64,000 bases of DNA from UBA10649 sp963700745 (GTDB lineage: Bacteria; Actinomycetota; Actinomycetes; S36-B12). Made by a program: the position numbers and the translations under genes. The stretch lies in the NCBI GenBank assembly GCA_963700745.1, contig CAVOYT010000004.1, positions 62,001 to 126,000 of the forward strand, given 5' to 3'. Under the pieces are notes generated by a model, which saw nothing but the letters and a program-made list of their open reading frames with translations, had not been told where the DNA came from and ran no database searches. Below, one piece after another: positions 30,080 through 38,112 of the stretch (position 1 is its first letter; every line of letters starts with the position of its first letter).

Positions 30080-30873
30080 GGGCGAACCGGGTCGTCAGTG
30101 AGGTCGACCACCAGCGGTGCGTGATCGGATGCGCCCTTGCCCTTGCGCTCGTTCCGGTCGATCCAGGCATCGGCTACGCGATCGGTGAACGCGGCGGTGG
30201 CGTAGACAAGGTCGATCCGCATTCCCCACCCGCGGTGGAAGGCGCCGTTGCGGTAGTCCCAGAAGGTGTACGGCTCACCCTTGAGGGCCCGAGGGGGGAC
30301 GTCGGCCAACCCGGTCGCCCGGAGGTCGGCCAGGGCCGCCCGTTCGGGCTCGGTGACGTGCGTCGAGTCAGTGAACTGGTCGATGTCCCATACGTCGGCG
30401 TCGGTCGGGGCCACGTTGAAGTCGCCGATCACGGCGAGTGCCTGCCCTGGGTCGACGGCCAGCTCGGACGTGACAGTCGCGGTCAGTGCGTCGAACCATT
30501 TCAGCTTGTACGAGTAGTGGTCGTGGTCTGGCTCTCGGCCGTTCGGCACGTAGACACTCCAGATCCGGACGCCGCCGCAGGTGGCCCCCACGGCACGGGT
30601 CTCCACCACTCCGTCGAACTCGGGCTGGTCGTCGAGGTCCAGCGTGACGTCCGTCAGGCCCACCCGGCTGAGGATGGCGACCCCGTTCCAGCGACCGTTG
30701 CCGTGCGCCACGGCCTCGTAGCCGAGGGCCTGGATCGGCAGGTGCGGAAAGGCATCGCTCGTGCATTTCAGTTCCTGCAGGGCCACCACGTCGGGTGACG
30801 CTGACTCCAGCCAGGCGAGCAGCCGGTCGAGCCGGGCCGTGACGGAGTTGATGTTCCAGGTGGCGATCCGCAC
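30076..30873 (-). CDS. xthA: Exodeoxyribonuclease III (AP endonuclease)
   Basis: DNA repair nuclease of the ExoIII/APE fold, 265 residues, intact. Motifs in order: RIATWNINSVTARLDRLL, VVALQELKC (catalytic Glu), YSVYVPNGR-like WSVYVPNGREPDH, AVIGDFNVAPTDADVW (catalytic Asp/Asn), GWGMRIDLVYAT and KGASDHAPLVVDL (catalytic His). Starts at GTG 30873; the stop overlaps the FemAB start. Divergent from the ABC exporter operon. Confidence 0.94.
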   Translation of the reverse strand: MRIATWNINSVTARLDRLLAWLESASPDVVALQELKCTSDAFPHLPIQALGYEAVAHGNGRWNGVAILSRVGLTDVTLDLDDQPEFDGVVETRAVGATCGGVRIWSVYVPNGREPDHDHYSYKLKWFDALTATVTSELAVDPGQALAVIGDFNVAPTDADVWDIDQFTDSTHVTEPERAALADLRATGLADVPPRALKGEPYTFWDYRNGAFHRGWGMRIDLVYATAAFTDRVADAWIDRNERKGKGASDHAPLVVDLTDDPVRP

Positions 30874-30991
30874 GTGTCGAACCCTAGTCGCGTCCGGTCG
30901 GGGTCAGTCGCCCTTGGTCGTTAACCCGCCGGACCCTTCGGCTGGGCAGTCTCGAGTTGCCGAACTTGCCAACACGGGAAACAGTGGAGGG

Positions 30992-32089
30992 GTGAGTCTT
31001 GGACTGGCGGAGGTTCGGCGCGCCAAATTGCGCTTCGGCCTCCTCACAGCGGCGGTGTCGCTGCTGGTGTTCCTCGTTCTCCTCCTTTCGACGCTTGCCG
31101 GCGCACTCATCGGCTCGCTGACCGGTGCGCTGTCCGGCCTCCAGGCCCAAGGTCTGGCCTACGCGTCGGACGCGCGCGACAACATCGTTGCCAGCCGCCT
31201 GGAGCCCTCGACCGCAGACGCGGTGGCCGCCGTGCCGGGCGTCGCCGCCGTGGGATCGGTCGGCACGTTCACCACCCGGGCAGACATCGCCGGCACCGCG
31301 CAGGACCTGCAGGTGTTCGGCTTCGAGCCGAGCGCCCCGGGGGCCCCTGGGGGCCTGTCCGCCGGCCGGCTGCCGACCGCCGCGGGTGAGACCGCCATCG
31401 ACGGCGGTGGGGTGGAACTCGGCGACACCATCGTGCTCGAACCCACGGGGGTTCCCCTCACGGTCGTCGGTCAACTTCGCGGCGCCCAGTTCAACGGCAT
31501 CCCGACCGCCTACGTGGATCTCGATACGTACGGGGTGGCGATCGAGGCCGCCAACCCCGGGCTGCCGTTCGTCCCTGTCAATGCGATCGCGTTCGACGTG
31601 GCCGATGGGACGGACCCCGAGCAGGTGGCGGCCGACGTCACTGCCACGGTTCCGGGTGTGGTCGGCTACACGCGTGACATGGCGGTCGACCGCATCCCCG
31701 GAATCTCGTCTATCACGCAGAGTTTCGGGATCCTCGTGGGGCTCACGTTCATCATCGGCATCGTCGTCATCGGGTTCTTCTTCCTCATCCTCACGGTGCA
31801 GAAGCTGCGGGCCTTCACACTGCTGCGCGCGATCGGCGCGTCGACCGGATCGCTGGCGACGATGGTTGCCCTGCAGATCACCCTCGTCGTGATCGTCGCG
31901 TCGGCGATAGCGCTGGGCCTGACCCTGCTGGCCGTCCAGGGGCTGAACACGGGCATCCCGGTCTCGCTTGATCCGCTGCTCATCACGATCACCGTGGCCG
32001 CTGTCCTGGTGTTCTCGCTGCTTGCCGGCCTCCTGAGCATTCGACGCATCTCGCGCATCGACCCAGCCACCGCAGTAGGGGCCCGCTGA
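30992..32089 (+). CDS. ABC transporter permease, FtsX/MacB type (first subunit)
   Basis: 365 residues. One N-terminal helix (FGLLTAAVSLLVFLVLLLST), a large periplasm-like domain, and three C-terminal helices (GILVGLTFIIGIVVIGFFFL onward) end in SIRRISRIDPATAVGAR, the usual FtsX-family finish. GTG 30992 has GGAGG very close upstream. Its stop overlaps the next permease start (TGATG). With the following two genes it forms a complete MacB-like exporter of unknown substrate, possibly envelope components. Confidence 0.88.
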   Translation: MSLGLAEVRRAKLRFGLLTAAVSLLVFLVLLLSTLAGALIGSLTGALSGLQAQGLAYASDARDNIVASRLEPSTADAVAAVPGVAAVGSVGTFTTRADIAGTAQDLQVFGFEPSAPGAPGGLSAGRLPTAAGETAIDGGGVELGDTIVLEPTGVPLTVVGQLRGAQFNGIPTAYVDLDTYGVAIEAANPGLPFVPVNAIAFDVADGTDPEQVAADVTATVPGVVGYTRDMAVDRIPGISSITQSFGILVGLTFIIGIVVIGFFFLILTVQKLRAFTLLRAIGASTGSLATMVALQITLVVIVASAIALGLTLLAVQGLNTGIPVSLDPLLITITVAAVLVFSLLAGLLSIRRISRIDPATAVGAR

Positions 32090-33192
32090 TGCTTGCCATG
32101 CGGGAGATCCAGCGCGGCAAGGGCAGGTTCGCGTCCATCGTCGCGGCGCTGTCCCTCATCGTCTTCCTCGTCCTGGTGCTGGGAGCGCTGGCGGACGGCC
32201 TGTTCTTCGGCGCCACGGGTGCCGTCCGCTCGACTTCGGCATCCGGCTATGTGTTCTCCGCCGACGCCGAGGGGTCCCTCGTGCGCTCGCGACTCGACGA
32301 GGCCGACGTTGCCTCGGTGGCGGGTGCCCCCGGTGTCACGTCCGCCAGCCCGGTGGGGGTGCTCCTCACCGGCGGTCAGGGACCAGAGGGCGGCATCGAC
32401 CTCGCGGTGTTCGGGCTCGACCCCGGTGCGGCCGGTACTCCGACCACCCTCGTCGAGGGCAGGCTGCCCACCCAGGGCGAATCCGGGACCGCGGCCGTCG
32501 ACACCTCGCTGCGCGATCAGGGGGTGGAGATCGGCTCGCTGATCTCCGTGGGAGGCGTGGAGGCAACAGTCGTCGGCTTCGTGTCCGACGCCGCGTACCA
32601 GCTCCAGCCGACCGCATGGACCACAGTCGACACCTGGCGGGCGATGCGAGACGCGGTGCGGCCCGAGCAGCGCGGGCAGCCGACCGCGATCAGTGCCGTC
32701 GCCTTCGCGACCGATGGGGCTCCGGATCTTGCCGCCATTGCCAGCACGGTCGAGGGCTCGACTGCGCTCACCGCGGAGCAGACCGGGCTCGCGATCCCGG
32801 GTGTCGAACAGCAGAGCTCGACGCTCAACTCGATCATCTACACGACGCTGGCCGTGGCCGGACTGGTCGTCGCGCTCTTCTTCGCGCTGCTGGTCCTGGA
32901 GAAGCGCGAGCTGTTCGCGGCACTGAAGGCCCTGGGCGCATCGACCTCGCGACTCGGTCGGGGCGTCATTGCCCAGGCCGCGATCGCGTCGGTCCTGGGA
33001 GTCGTCTTCGGCGCGATTCTGGCGCGGCTGTTCGGGCTGGCCATCCCGGCAGAGGTGCCCACTCTCTTCCGCACGGAGACCCTCGTGACGATCGCGCTGT
33101 TCACTCTTGTGGCCGGCGTCGTCGGCGCGTTGTTCTCCCTGCGCCGCATCGCCCGCATCGACCCCGCAACCGCCATCGGAGGCGCACTATGA
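32089..33192 (+). CDS. ABC transporter permease, FtsX/MacB type (second subunit)
   Basis: 367 residues, same architecture as its upstream paralogue: N-terminal helix FASIVAALSLIVFLVLVLG, extracytoplasmic domain, three C-terminal helices and the ending SLRRIARIDPATAIGGAL, nearly identical to the end of subunit one. The pair likely forms a heterodimer. ATG 32089 overlaps the previous stop, and its own stop overlaps the ATPase start (ATGA). No frameshift. Confidence 0.88.
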   Translation: MLAMREIQRGKGRFASIVAALSLIVFLVLVLGALADGLFFGATGAVRSTSASGYVFSADAEGSLVRSRLDEADVASVAGAPGVTSASPVGVLLTGGQGPEGGIDLAVFGLDPGAAGTPTTLVEGRLPTQGESGTAAVDTSLRDQGVEIGSLISVGGVEATVVGFVSDAAYQLQPTAWTTVDTWRAMRDAVRPEQRGQPTAISAVAFATDGAPDLAAIASTVEGSTALTAEQTGLAIPGVEQQSSTLNSIIYTTLAVAGLVVALFFALLVLEKRELFAALKALGASTSRLGRGVIAQAAIASVLGVVFGAILARLFGLAIPAEVPTLFRTETLVTIALFTLVAGVVGALFSLRRIARIDPATAIGGAL

Positions 33193-34010
33193 CCGAATCG
33201 AGGGACCTGTCCGGGTCCGATGGTTCGCCGGATCCGGTCGTCCTGGCGACCGGATCTGTGCCCAACGGACCGGGCGAGAGCCCGGCCGACGACGCGCAGC
33301 ACCACCCCGGCGCGCTGCTGCGCGTGACGGACGTGCGTAAGGTCTACGGGGACGGACACACGGCAGTGACCGCCGTGGCGGATGCCACGATGGCGGTGGA
33401 CGAGGGCGAGTTCGTCGCGCTGCTCGGACCGTCAGGATCGGGGAAGACCACCCTGATCTCCATCGTCGGTGGACTTCTGGCGCCGACGAGCGGCTCGGTG
33501 CTCGTGGGATCGACCGATGTGACGGCGCTGTCGCGCAAGGAGCTGACCCGCTTCCGGGCCGAGAAGGTCGGCTTCGTCTTCCAGTCGGCCAACCTCGTGC
33601 CCTTCCTCACCGCCCGCGAGAACCTCATGTACGTGGCGTCGCTGGTCAAGGGGGGCTCCAAGAAGCAGGCGCAGGAGCGATGCGACCAGCTCCTTGAGGA
33701 GCTGGGCCTCGCCGACCGCGGGAGGAACCTGCCTGAGCAGCTCTCCGGCGGAGAGCGGCAGCGGGTGGCGATCGGGCGCGCCCTCATGAACGACCCGGAC
33801 CTCGTCCTCGTCGACGAGCCGACCGCCGCCCTCGACACCGCGATGGGCCGCAGCGTGGTCCAGTTGTTGCGCCGCGAGATCAAGTCGCGGGGGAAGACCG
33901 GGATCATGGTCACGCACGACCTGCGGATGGTCGAGTACACCGATCGCGTGTTCGAGATCCTCGACGGTGACCTCACTCACGTGGAGCAGCCGAGCGCGCT
34001 CGCCCACTGA
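33189..34010 (+). CDS. ABC transporter ATP-binding protein, MacB/LolD type
   Basis: 273 residues with a ~45-residue disordered leader. Walker A is LLGPSGSGKTTLISIVGG, the Q-loop lies in VGFVFQSANLVPFLTA, the ABC signature is EQLSGGERQRVAIGRAL, Walker B is LVLVDEPTAALDTAMG and the H-loop is MVTHDLRMVEY. These residues fit the LolD/MacB subfamily, consistent with two FtsX-type permeases upstream. Ends 136 bases before rpsF. Confidence 0.92.
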   Translation: MTESRDLSGSDGSPDPVVLATGSVPNGPGESPADDAQHHPGALLRVTDVRKVYGDGHTAVTAVADATMAVDEGEFVALLGPSGSGKTTLISIVGGLLAPTSGSVLVGSTDVTALSRKELTRFRAEKVGFVFQSANLVPFLTARENLMYVASLVKGGSKKQAQERCDQLLEELGLADRGRNLPEQLSGGERQRVAIGRALMNDPDLVLVDEPTAALDTAMGRSVVQLLRREIKSRGKTGIMVTHDLRMVEYTDRVFEILDGDLTHVEQPSALAH

Positions 34011-34100
34011 TCCCTCGAGGCCGATTTCCCCGCAGGGTGCCACGCGGGCTACCCTTGGGCGCCGCTTCCGGGTGACCGGACGGCACGCACACACCCTCCT

Positions 34101-34138
34101 GCCACGGAGAGACCGTGGCCGCTTAGTCCGAAGGAGGT
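34101..34138 (+). promoter_or_regulatory. rpsF leader hairpin, possible S6:S18 regulatory element
   Basis: GCCACGG-agaga-CCGTGGC forms a perfect 7-bp hairpin (34101-34119) followed by CCGCTTAGTCCG and the strong ribosome-binding site AAGGAGGTGG. In many bacteria the S6:S18 complex binds a hairpin with a nearby CCG in the rpsF leader. The placement fits such autoregulation, but I have not aligned it to the full consensus. Confidence 0.4.
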
Positions 34139-34146
34139 GGGTTGTC

Positions 34147-34455
34147 ATGCGTCGCTACGAGATCATGGTCATTCTGGACCCCGATCTGGAAGAGAAGACC
34201 ATCGCTCCGAGCCTGGAGGCGTTCCTCAACGTCGTCCGCGCGGACGGCGGGACCGTCCACGACATCGAGATCTGGGGTCGTCGCCGTCTCGCCTACGAGA
34301 TCAACCACAAGGCCGAGGGCATCTACGCGCTGCTGCACGTGACCGCCACGGTCGAGTCCGTCAAGGAGCTCGACCGCCAGCTGTCGCTGAACGAGGCCGT
34401 CATCCGGACCAAGGTCATGCGCGCCGAGGAGCCCGCCCCAGTGGGAGCCGAGTAA
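34147..34455 (+). CDS. rpsF: 30S ribosomal protein S6
   Basis: 102 residues beginning MRRYEIMVILDPDLEEKT with the typical GTVHDIEIWGRRRLAYEINH core. ATG 34147 follows a near-perfect AAGGAGGTG. First gene of the rpsF-ssb-rpsR-rplI operon; the stop overlaps the ssb start (TAATG). Confidence 0.97.
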   Translation: MRRYEIMVILDPDLEEKTIAPSLEAFLNVVRADGGTVHDIEIWGRRRLAYEINHKAEGIYALLHVTATVESVKELDRQLSLNEAVIRTKVMRAEEPAPVGAE

Positions 34456-34934
34456 TGGCCGCCGGCGATGTGAGCATCACCGTCGTGGGAAACCTGGTCG
34501 CCGATCCCGAGCTGCGCTTCACCCCCAGTGGTGCGGCCGTGGCGAACTTCCGGGTGGCGTCCACTCCTCGGATCCTCGACAAGGCGACGAACGAGTGGAA
34601 GGACGGCGACTCCCTCTTCATCACGTGCAACGTCTGGCGTCAGTACGCCGAGAACGTGGCCGAGTCGCTCACGAAGGGCATGCGCGTCATCGTGACGGGA
34701 CGGCTCAAGCAGCGGTCCTACGAGACCCGTGAGGGCGAGAAGCGCACCGTCGTCGAGTTGGACGTGGACGATGTCGGCCCCGCACTGAAGAGCGCGACGG
34801 CCAAGGTCAACCGGGTCCAGCGTGACGGTGGCGGTTTCGGTGGCGGCGGGTCATCGTCGCCTGCGAGCCAGTCCGACGATCCCTGGGCATCCGGTTCATC
34901 CGGCAGCGCGGGTCTCGACGAGCCCCCCTTCTAG
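34455..34934 (+). CDS. ssb: Single-stranded DNA-binding protein
   Basis: 159 residues. The OB fold is seen in ITVVGNLVADPELRFTPSGA, FITCNVWRQYAENVAESL and MRVIVTGRLKQRSYE. A Gly/Ser-rich linker leads to the acidic, partner-binding tip GLDEPPF. ATG 34455 overlaps the rpsF stop. Operon partner of rpsR and rplI. Confidence 0.96.
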   Translation: MAAGDVSITVVGNLVADPELRFTPSGAAVANFRVASTPRILDKATNEWKDGDSLFITCNVWRQYAENVAESLTKGMRVIVTGRLKQRSYETREGEKRTVVELDVDDVGPALKSATAKVNRVQRDGGGFGGGGSSSPASQSDDPWASGSSGSAGLDEPPF

Positions 34935-34954
34935 CAGTCCCAGCCCCCGACAAC

Positions 34955-35025
34955 TTCGGTGCTTGAACAGCACTGACACATTCGGTGCTTGAACAGCACT
35001 GACACATTCGGTGCTTGAACAGCAC
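34955..35025 (+). repeat. Tandem 26-bp repeat (2.7 copies) with hairpins between ssb and rpsR
   Basis: The 26-base unit beginning TTCGGTGCTTGAACAGCAC repeats exactly at 34955, 34981 and (19 bases) 35007. Each copy contains the stem GTGCT-tgaac-AGCAC. The array sits just upstream of the rpsR ribosome-binding site inside the operon. Copies are identical, so it arose recently or is under strong constraint. Confidence 0.9.
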
Positions 35026-35048
35026 CACCCAGACAGGAGCAAGACGAG

Positions 35049-35315
35049 ATGGCACGAGAGTCAAAGAGCCGGCAGCAGTCGGCGCGCGGCAAGGACAAGA
35101 TGGTCAAGGCCAAGGCCTGCGCGTTCTGCAAGGACGGCGTCAAGTCGATCGACTACAAGGACACGAACCTGCTTCGCAAGTTCATCTCCGACCGCGGCAA
35201 GATCCGCGCTCGCCGCGTGACGGGCAACTGCACGCAGCATCAGCGTGACATCGCCATGGCGGTCAAGAACGCGCGCGAGATGGCGCTTCTCCCCTACACC
35301 TCCACCGCTCGCTGA
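35049..35315 (+). CDS. rpsR: 30S ribosomal protein S18 (zinc-binding C+ form)
   Basis: 88 residues. The basic start precedes KACAFCKDGVKSIDYKD and KIRARRVTGNCTQHQRD. The CxxC pair plus C and H in NCTQHQ marks the zinc-binding C+ type, which in Actinobacteria is usually paired with a C-minus paralogue elsewhere. ATG 35049 has ACAGGAG upstream. Between ssb and rplI as expected. Confidence 0.95.
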   Translation: MARESKSRQQSARGKDKMVKAKACAFCKDGVKSIDYKDTNLLRKFISDRGKIRARRVTGNCTQHQRDIAMAVKNAREMALLPYTSTAR

Positions 35316-35346
35316 CGCACGGCACCGGAAGAACAGGACACTCCAG

Positions 35347-35793
35347 ATGAAGATCATCCTTACCCAGGACGTACCTGGTCTCGGCGCCCCCGGCGACGTG
35401 GTCGAGGTGAAGGACGGCTACGGCCGCAACTTCCTCATGCCGCGCGGTTTCGCGATCGCGTGGACGCGCGGTGGCGAGAAGCAGGTCACCCAGATCAAGC
35501 GGGCCCGCAAGGTCCGCGAGGTCCGTGACCTCGGGCACGCCAACGAGATCAAGCAGGCCCTCGAGGCCCTCACCATCACCATGCCGGCCCACGCGGGCGA
35601 GACGGGCCGGCTCTTCGGCTCGATCACCTCGGCTGACGTCGCCGACGCGGTCAAGGCCGCTGGTGGACCGGTCCTCGACAAGCGCAAGGTCGAGCTCTCC
35701 GCCCCCATCAAGACGGTCGGCAAGCATTCGGCCAAGGTCGAAGTGCACCCGGACGTGACCGCCACGGTGACCCTCGAGGTCGTCGCCGGCTAG
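35347..35793 (+). CDS. rplI: 50S ribosomal protein L9
   Basis: 148 residues. N-terminal domain MKIILTQDVPGLGAPGDVV with GYGRNFLMPRGFAIAWT, a helical linker and the C-terminal domain with GRLFGSITSADVADAV and KTVGKHSAKVEVHPDVTA. Last gene of the ribosomal operon, followed by a strong terminator. Confidence 0.96.
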   Translation: MKIILTQDVPGLGAPGDVVEVKDGYGRNFLMPRGFAIAWTRGGEKQVTQIKRARKVREVRDLGHANEIKQALEALTITMPAHAGETGRLFGSITSADVADAVKAAGGPVLDKRKVELSAPIKTVGKHSAKVEVHPDVTATVTLEVVAG

Positions 35794-35807
35794 TTCGTCA
35801 GGCACAA

Positions 35808-35841
35808 GAAGGGGGCGCATCCACTCGGATGCGCCCCCTTC
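35808..35841 (+). terminator. Intrinsic terminator after rplI
   Basis: A perfect 15-bp stem (GAAGGGGGCGCATCC / GGATGCGCCCCCTTC) with a four-base loop ACTC begins 15 bases beyond the rplI stop. It closes the rpsF-ssb-rpsR-rplI operon. Confidence 0.88.
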
Positions 35842-35966
35842 GTCGTGTCCGGGTGCGTGGACGAACGGCGTCTTCTTCCCTGACGCTCGGAAGATAACGT
35901 CGAATGTGCTGGAGAACCGGCGGCGGGACCGACAGACTGTGCGGAGGCACTCGATCAGGAGAGATG

Positions 35967-36377
35967 ATGTCGTTCACCGAGGCGGTACGGACTTGTCTGG
36001 GCAAGTACGGCGACTTCAGTGGACGAGCCTCTCGTTCGGAGTTCTGGTGGTTCGTGCTGTTCTATGAGCTGATCGCCCTCCCGTTCGTTCTCGTGGGCGG
36101 GCTCCTGCTTATTCCTGCGCTGACCTCGAACCCCGACCAGCCCGGTGGGCCCTTGTTCGTTCTGGCGATCGCGCTGATGATCCTCGGTGCGGTGGCCCAG
36201 TTGGCCGTCCTGGTCCCGATGCTGGCCGCCGGTTCGCGCCGCCTGCATGACTACGGCCAGACCGGCTGGTGGCAGTTGCTGCTTCTCCTGGGCGGTTGTG
36301 GCGCGATCGTGCTCATCGTGTTCTGGGTCCTGGAGGGCACGCAGGGGGAGAACATGTACGGACCAAAGCCCGTCTGA
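35967..36377 (+). CDS. DUF805 family membrane protein (copy 1 of 3)
   Basis: 136 residues. Family signature at the N-terminus (FSGRASRSEFWWFVLFYEL), three or four hydrophobic helices, and the conserved second signature SRRLHDYGQTGWWQLLLL, ending ENMYGPKP. The second of two adjacent ATGs (35967) is chosen because AGGAG then lies five bases upstream, as in copy 2. DUF805 proteins are small inner-membrane proteins of unknown function. Confidence 0.85.
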   Translation: MSFTEAVRTCLGKYGDFSGRASRSEFWWFVLFYELIALPFVLVGGLLLIPALTSNPDQPGGPLFVLAIALMILGAVAQLAVLVPMLAAGSRRLHDYGQTGWWQLLLLLGGCGAIVLIVFWVLEGTQGENMYGPKPV

Positions 36378-36400
36378 CGCCCACGTCAAGAGGAGAGACG

Positions 36401-36814
36401 ATGTCGTTCACCCAGTCGGTACGCACCTGCTTCAACAAGTTCGCCACGTTCGACGGCCGGGCGACCCGGTCGGAGTTCTGGTGGTTCTACCTGTTCACCA
36501 TCCTGGTGGGCTTCGTGGGCTACGTCCCCCTGCTGGTCCTAGGCGCCATCGGCGCCGCCACGAGCGGCGACGGCGGAGCGGTGGCCGGGGTCTTCACCCT
36601 GCTCACGGTGGTCTTCTGGATCGTCTGGCTGATCGTCGTTATCGCGCTCTTCATTCCCCTGCTTGCCGTCGGCTGCCGTCGGCTGCACGATCGGGGGCAG
36701 TCGGGCTGGCTCCAGCTGCTGCTGCTCGTGCCCTGCGGCAACATCGTGCTGATCATCTTCTGGATTCTCGAAGGCACGCCGGGCGACAACATGTACGGCC
36801 CCAAGCCCGCATAG
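36401..36814 (+). CDS. DUF805 family membrane protein (copy 2 of 3)
   Basis: 137 residues, starts MSFTQSVRTCFNKFATFDGR, close to copy 1 (MSFTEAVRTCLGKYGDFSGR), with RSEFWWFYLF and CRRLHDRGQSGWLQLLLLVP, ending NMYGPKPA. AGGAG precedes ATG 36401. It follows copy 1 by 23 bases. The similarity of the ends and starts indicates tandem duplication. Confidence 0.86.
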   Translation: MSFTQSVRTCFNKFATFDGRATRSEFWWFYLFTILVGFVGYVPLLVLGAIGAATSGDGGAVAGVFTLLTVVFWIVWLIVVIALFIPLLAVGCRRLHDRGQSGWLQLLLLVPCGNIVLIIFWILEGTPGDNMYGPKPA

Positions 36815-36844
36815 GGCACCCACCCACTACCTCAGGAGAACCTC

Positions 36845-37210
36845 ATGGGCTTCGGACAGGCAATCTCATACAACCTCAACAACATGACCAACTTCAACGG
36901 GCGCGCGGCGCGTCCGGAGTTCTGGTGGTGGATTCTCGCGGTCTACATCCTCAACTTCCTGATCTCCATCGTGACGGGGTTCGGCCGCGGCGAGTACGGC
37001 CTGCTCGGCATCCTCGGCCTGATCATTTCCATCATCCTGACGATTGCGACCCTCGCGGTCGGCTGCCGACGTCTCCATGACACCGGCAAGTCAGGCTGGC
37101 TGCAGCTTCTCCTCCTGATTCCGTGTGTCGGCGTCATCGTGCTGATCGTGTTCTGGGTGCAGGCGGGCGTGGCGGGCGACAACGCGTACGGACCGCCACC
37201 GGCCGCCTAG
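36845..37210 (+). CDS. DUF805 family membrane protein (copy 3 of 3)
   Basis: 121 residues, shorter loop region than copies 1 and 2. N-terminal MGFGQAISYNLNNMTNFNGR and RPEFWWWILAVYI, then helices and CRRLHDTGKSGWLQLLLLIP, ending DNAYGPPPAA. CAGGAG precedes ATG 36845. Likely cotranscribed with copies 1 and 2. Confidence 0.86.
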   Translation: MGFGQAISYNLNNMTNFNGRAARPEFWWWILAVYILNFLISIVTGFGRGEYGLLGILGLIISIILTIATLAVGCRRLHDTGKSGWLQLLLLIPCVGVIVLIVFWVQAGVAGDNAYGPPPAA

Positions 37211-37269
37211 GCATCCGCGGCCGTCAGCGCGCGTCCACGGTTTCTGGACGGGACACTGGCTGGTACGTG

Positions 37270-37305
37270 CTGCGTTGCCTCCTGCGCCAGCAGGAGACAA
37301 CGCAG
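37270..37305. repeat. Long imperfect hairpin upstream of the 37347 membrane gene
   Basis: CTGCGTTG-C-CTCCTGC, a GCCA loop and GCAGGAG-A-CAACGCAG form a 15-bp stem with one internal C-A mismatch. It lies 60 bases after the third DUF805 stop and 42 bases before the next start. It may terminate the DUF805 operon or act in the leader of the next gene. Confidence 0.6.
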
Positions 37306-37346
37306 GTACGCGCGTCCAGCCGGATCGAGCCATCCAAGGAGGAGTC

Positions 37347-38105
37347 GTGGACAGATTCGACGTAGCGGAGATTCTTGACGACGCGTGGGGAATGACGCGC
37401 CGGTCCTACTGGTCGTGGTGGCCCGTGGTTCTCGTCGCCGTCGCCATCCCGCTTGTCCTGCAACTGCTGGCAGCCTTCTTCGCGGCCTTCGCCAGTCAGC
37501 AGGACGGTTTCGTCGGTGGACTTGTCGGCTTCATCGGTGTCGTCTGCTACCTCGCGGGGCTGCTGGCCGCGGCCCTGATGATCCTCGGTCTCATCCGCAA
37601 CGCCTACGAAGTCAGTGGCGGCGGGACCCCATCGCTTGCTCGACTGTTCCAGGTCGACCACTACGGATGGTTCCTGGTGGCGAGCCTGCTGTACGTGGGC
37701 ATCGTCACCCTGGGGCTCCTGCTGTTCATCATCCCCGGGCTGATCATCGCGTTCATGCTCATGCTGTACGGCTACTCGCTGGTGTCGGGTGAGTGCAAGA
37801 ACGGCTTCGCGGCGCTGGGGATGAGCTGGGACCGGATCCGGCATCACTTCTGGGGATTCGTGGGCCTGCGGGTCGTCCTCCTCGGCGTTCCGGTGGGACT
37901 GCTCCTGGTGCTGTTCTTCATGCTCGGTCTGGTGGGAGCCGGCGTGGCCGGATCCTCGGCGGTCTTCAGCGGCGCCGGAGCGGGCATCCTCGGGGTGCTG
38001 CTGGGCCTTCTCGGGCTCGTCGTCCTCGTGTTCGCCTACGTCTTCGCGGTGATCTTCACGGTCGTGGCGGACGGGCTCGCCTTCCGGAGGCTGGCGGCGC
38101 AGTAG
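37347..38105 (+). CDS. Hydrophobic membrane protein, possibly glycerophosphodiesterase membrane-domain-like
   Basis: 252 residues, about six hydrophobic segments (WWPVVLVAVAIPLVLQLLAA, FIGVVCYLAGLLAAALMIL, LYVGIVTLGLLLFIIPGLII, VVLLGVPVGLLLVLFFMLG, GVLLGLLGLVVLVFAYVF). GTG 37347 has AAGGAGGAG upstream. The short acidic N-terminus (DRFDVAEILDDAWGM) followed by evenly spaced helices is reminiscent of YciC/DUF975-type or glycerophosphodiester phosphodiesterase membrane domains, but I cannot assign a family firmly. Confidence 0.6.
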   Translation: MDRFDVAEILDDAWGMTRRSYWSWWPVVLVAVAIPLVLQLLAAFFAAFASQQDGFVGGLVGFIGVVCYLAGLLAAALMILGLIRNAYEVSGGGTPSLARLFQVDHYGWFLVASLLYVGIVTLGLLLFIIPGLIIAFMLMLYGYSLVSGECKNGFAALGMSWDRIRHHFWGFVGLRVVLLGVPVGLLLVLFFMLGLVGAGVAGSSAVFSGAGAGILGVLLGLLGLVVLVFAYVFAVIFTVVADGLAFRRLAAQ

Positions 38106-38112
38106 CGGCGCG

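Noticed and set aside
34955..35025. Possible short CRISPR array
   Set aside because: Repeats are directly adjacent with no spacers, only 2.7 copies, and no cas genes nearby.
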